Shown: positions 62,555 through 64,000 of the stretch, in pieces | How positions within the stretch are numbered: position 1 is the first letter of the stretch | Layout: every line of letters starts with the position of its first letter | From: Paludicola sp. MB14-C6 | GTDB taxonomy: Bacteria; Bacillota; Clostridia; Oscillospirales; Ruminococcaceae | Reading direction: 5' to 3' | DNA: 64,000 nucleotides | NCBI RefSeq assembly: GCF_030908625.1 | Contig: NZ_CP133133.1 | Coordinates: 1,054,001 to 1,118,000, forward strand | The notes under the pieces: model-generated | Told to the model about the DNA's origin: nothing | The model's input: the letters and a program-made list of their open reading frames with translations, nothing else | Databases searched by the model: none | Made by a program: the position numbers and the translations under genes

Positions 62555-63496
62555 TTATTTTATAAATTTCTTGGGCATTGTTGCAATGTTCGGATTGGAG
62601 GCGACATCATAAATGCCATCACGATATTCCTCTTCTATAATAGAAACGGAATTTCCTTGTACTTTTACTGTATAGTAACGATTATCCGCTATCAACTTAT
62701 TATCTTCATATTGGATATTTAGCTGATAGTTAATGTTGATAATTGCGTTTTCACGATAAAGGATATCGACAATTTTGCCACCCTCAGATTGAATCTGTTT
62801 TAGAACTTTAGTTGCTCCATCTAATTGTTCAAATTGTTTCGCTGTAATTTTGATTGCACCATACTCTCGAAAGGAATTACTCTTTTCATCCCAATAGAGC
62901 CAATACGGTTTTAGAGTACGACCTCCAAGAGATGAGGCATCAATTCGATTTTGATAGATTAGATATTCATTCTCGGTTTTCGTCAAGCCATCACCAAACA
63001 AAGGAATTTGAACAGGTTTTCCCTCTTTCACTTGAAGCAATATACTTGGGCTTCCTGTTGCATAATCTGCTGCATAAGAAACCAAAGAACAATTCTTTTC
63101 TTCGATAATCTCGCTTTGATCACGAAATTCATCGCATTCTCGTTCCCCAACAAAAGTGGAAACCTTTTGAGCACCTAAATCATTGGCAAACCAAAGTGTG
63201 CCCGGTATATTCTCGATACCTTCTTTATGCCCGATAATTCCGAATGCTTCTACTTTGCCATTATGGTCAAAATCGGCACATTGAAATTGATATAACTGCT
63301 CTGTTTTGGTTGTCTTTTCTAACAATTTATTTTCTAATACATTATCTGAAACACGCAAAGCAGTCAAGCTCTCGCTTGACTGCTCAGTTACACTGCTAGT
63401 TGGAGTTGAACTATTATTTATTGATATATCATTACTTTGACAAGATGAAAGACAAAATGCAAAAGATATTAAAACAATAATAAATAACTGTTTCAA
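62555..63496 (-). CDS. Lipoprotein of unknown function in the GH130-GH38 operon
   Basis: 313 residues. Signal peptide with lipobox CLSSCQSN (Cys near 19), a Ser/Thr-rich linker, then a domain with QFQCADFDHNGKVEAFGIIG (a DxDxNGxxE loop like FG-GAP/EF-type calcium sites) and LKPYWLYWDEKSNSFREYG. Loosely similar in layout to extracytoplasmic proteins that contain a single VCBS-like loop, as do the paralogs at 56867-58938. It sits 15 nt ahead of GH38 and 21 nt after GH130. Role unknown; perhaps surface binding of the glycan. Confidence 0.75.
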   Translation of the reverse strand: MKQLFIIVLISFAFCLSSCQSNDISINNSSTPTSSVTEQSSESLTALRVSDNVLENKLLEKTTKTEQLYQFQCADFDHNGKVEAFGIIGHKEGIENIPGTLWFANDLGAQKVSTFVGERECDEFRDQSEIIEEKNCSLVSYAADYATGSPSILLQVKEGKPVQIPLFGDGLTKTENEYLIYQNRIDASSLGGRTLKPYWLYWDEKSNSFREYGAIKITAKQFEQLDGATKVLKQIQSEGGKIVDILYRENAIININYQLNIQYEDNKLIADNRYYTVKVQGNSVSIIEEEYRDGIYDVASNPNIATMPKKFIK

Positions 63497-63517
63497 CTAC
63501 ATATCCTCCTCAGCAAA

Positions 63518-64000
63518 TTATGCGTCTAGATTGTTTTCTTTCATGTAAGCTAAAACTTCATCAACTGTAGTGAATGCTAGACCTGTAACAGTATCAGCTG
63601 CGCCATAGTAAATAGTAATTCTTCCAGTATCAGCATCAGTTAAAGTTGCACATGGGAATACAACGTTTGGAACATCACCAACACACTCATACATAGTTTG
63701 TGGAGAGATTAGGTAAGGTTTTGTACGGTAAAGTACTTTCCAAGGCTCGTTGATATCTAATAATGCAGCACCAACAGAGTATACAAAGCCGTTACAGCTG
63801 TTTAATACACCATGGTAGAACATTAACCAACCTTCATCCGTTTCAATTGGAATAGGGCCTGGTCCGATTTTTTTAGATTGCCATGCAGAACGGTCATCAT
63901 TAATAGTTCCCATAACATAACGATGTTTACCCCAGTAAGTCATATCAGGGCTTTCAGAGTAGAAAATATCGCCGAATGGAGTATGTCCTGTATCAGATGG
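63518..64000 (-). CDS. GH130 beta-mannoside phosphorylase, N-terminal part outside window
   Basis: The frame is open from the right edge (64000) to a stop at 63518, 160 residues of the C-terminal half. Motifs of GH130: IGPGPIPIETDEGWLMFYHG, YSVGAALLDINEPWKVLYRTKPYLISPQTMYE, VVFPCATLTDADTGRITIYYGAADTVTGLAF. These enzymes split beta-1,4-mannosyl bonds with phosphate, giving mannose-1-phosphate; subgroups act on mannobiose, mannosyl-glucose or mannosyl-GlcNAc from N-glycan cores. Which subgroup cannot be told without the N terminus. First visible gene of the operon. Confidence 0.9.
   Translation of the reverse strand, partial: PSDTGHTPFGDIFYSESPDMTYWGKHRYVMGTINDDRSAWQSKKIGPGPIPIETDEGWLMFYHGVLNSCNGFVYSVGAALLDINEPWKVLYRTKPYLISPQTMYECVGDVPNVVFPCATLTDADTGRITIYYGAADTVTGLAFTTVDEVLAYMKENNLDA

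Overview
The window reads as low-GC chromosomal DNA of an anaerobic, spore-forming Firmicute, most likely a gut Clostridia of the Ruminococcaceae/Oscillospiraceae type (inference). The grounds are AGGAGG-type ribosome sites with many TTG/GTG starts, a T-box ahead of pheS, a germinant-receptor operon behind a sigma-G-type promoter, IreB, a sortase-type surface protein, and many intracellular glycosidases of a glycan forager.

Layout. 1-6.2 kb (minus): operon GH1, GH36 alpha-galactosidase, GPH sugar symporter, GH13 alpha-glucosidase (runs off the left edge). 6.6-8.2 kb (minus): a small membrane protein and a ccdA/TlpA thiol-redox pair. 8.6-9.9 kb (plus): a SpoIID-like protein with peptidoglycan-binding repeats, then a tiny antisense-strand ORF. 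10.3-14.4 kb (minus): germinant-receptor operon A-C-D-B. 14.6-25.3 kb (plus): a nonulosonic (pseudaminic-type) acid pathway (pseB, spsF-like cytidylyltransferase, pseC, pseI fused to a formyltransferase, extended pseG), followed by a Maf-type protein glycosyltransferase, TPR protein and GT2-TPR protein. 25.4-27.2 kb (plus): two DUF4183 proteins, the first behind an excellent sigma-K-type promoter. 27.4-31.3 kb (minus): GH38 and a GH25-LysM lysozyme. 31.4-34.9 kb (minus): Na/Pi cotransporter and KtrB. 35.1-37.5 kb (plus): tRNA-Arg(CCT), tadA, a DnaA-box-like repeat cluster, alr. 37.5-41.2 kb (minus): sugar ABC transporter, divergent from a second GH38 (41.7-44.8 kb). 44.9-45.7 kb (minus): XRE/DUF2975 pair, then a perfect 49-nt palindrome with a Fur-box-like core. 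46-49.8 kb: DUF4838 glycosidase-like protein, PdaA-like deacetylase, GH18. 50-51.4 kb (minus): FetAB-like transporter. 51.5-55.9 kb (plus): T-box, pheS, pheT, ireB. 56-59 kb: a secreted ubiquitin-like surface protein, divergent from two tandem membrane-anchored paralogs. 59.4-64 kb (minus): operon GH130 (partial), lipoprotein, third GH38.

How the genes work together. Two themes dominate. One is glycan foraging: three GH38 alpha-mannosidases, a GH130 mannoside phosphorylase, GH18 and DUF4838 enzymes and a sugar importer suggest intracellular breakdown of imported mannose- and GlcNAc-containing glycans, plausibly N-glycan fragments. The other is the spore: the germination receptor, SpoIID-like and PdaA-like proteins, and a nonulosonate/Maf glycosylation locus ending in DUF4183 genes with a sigma-K-type promoter.

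The two most unusual features are (a) this proposed spore-surface glycosylation system, whose formyltransferase domain may stand in for the missing PseH acetyltransferase, and (b) a signal-peptide-bearing, sortase-type protein whose N-terminal domain is 45/72 identical by hand count to eukaryotic ubiquitin.
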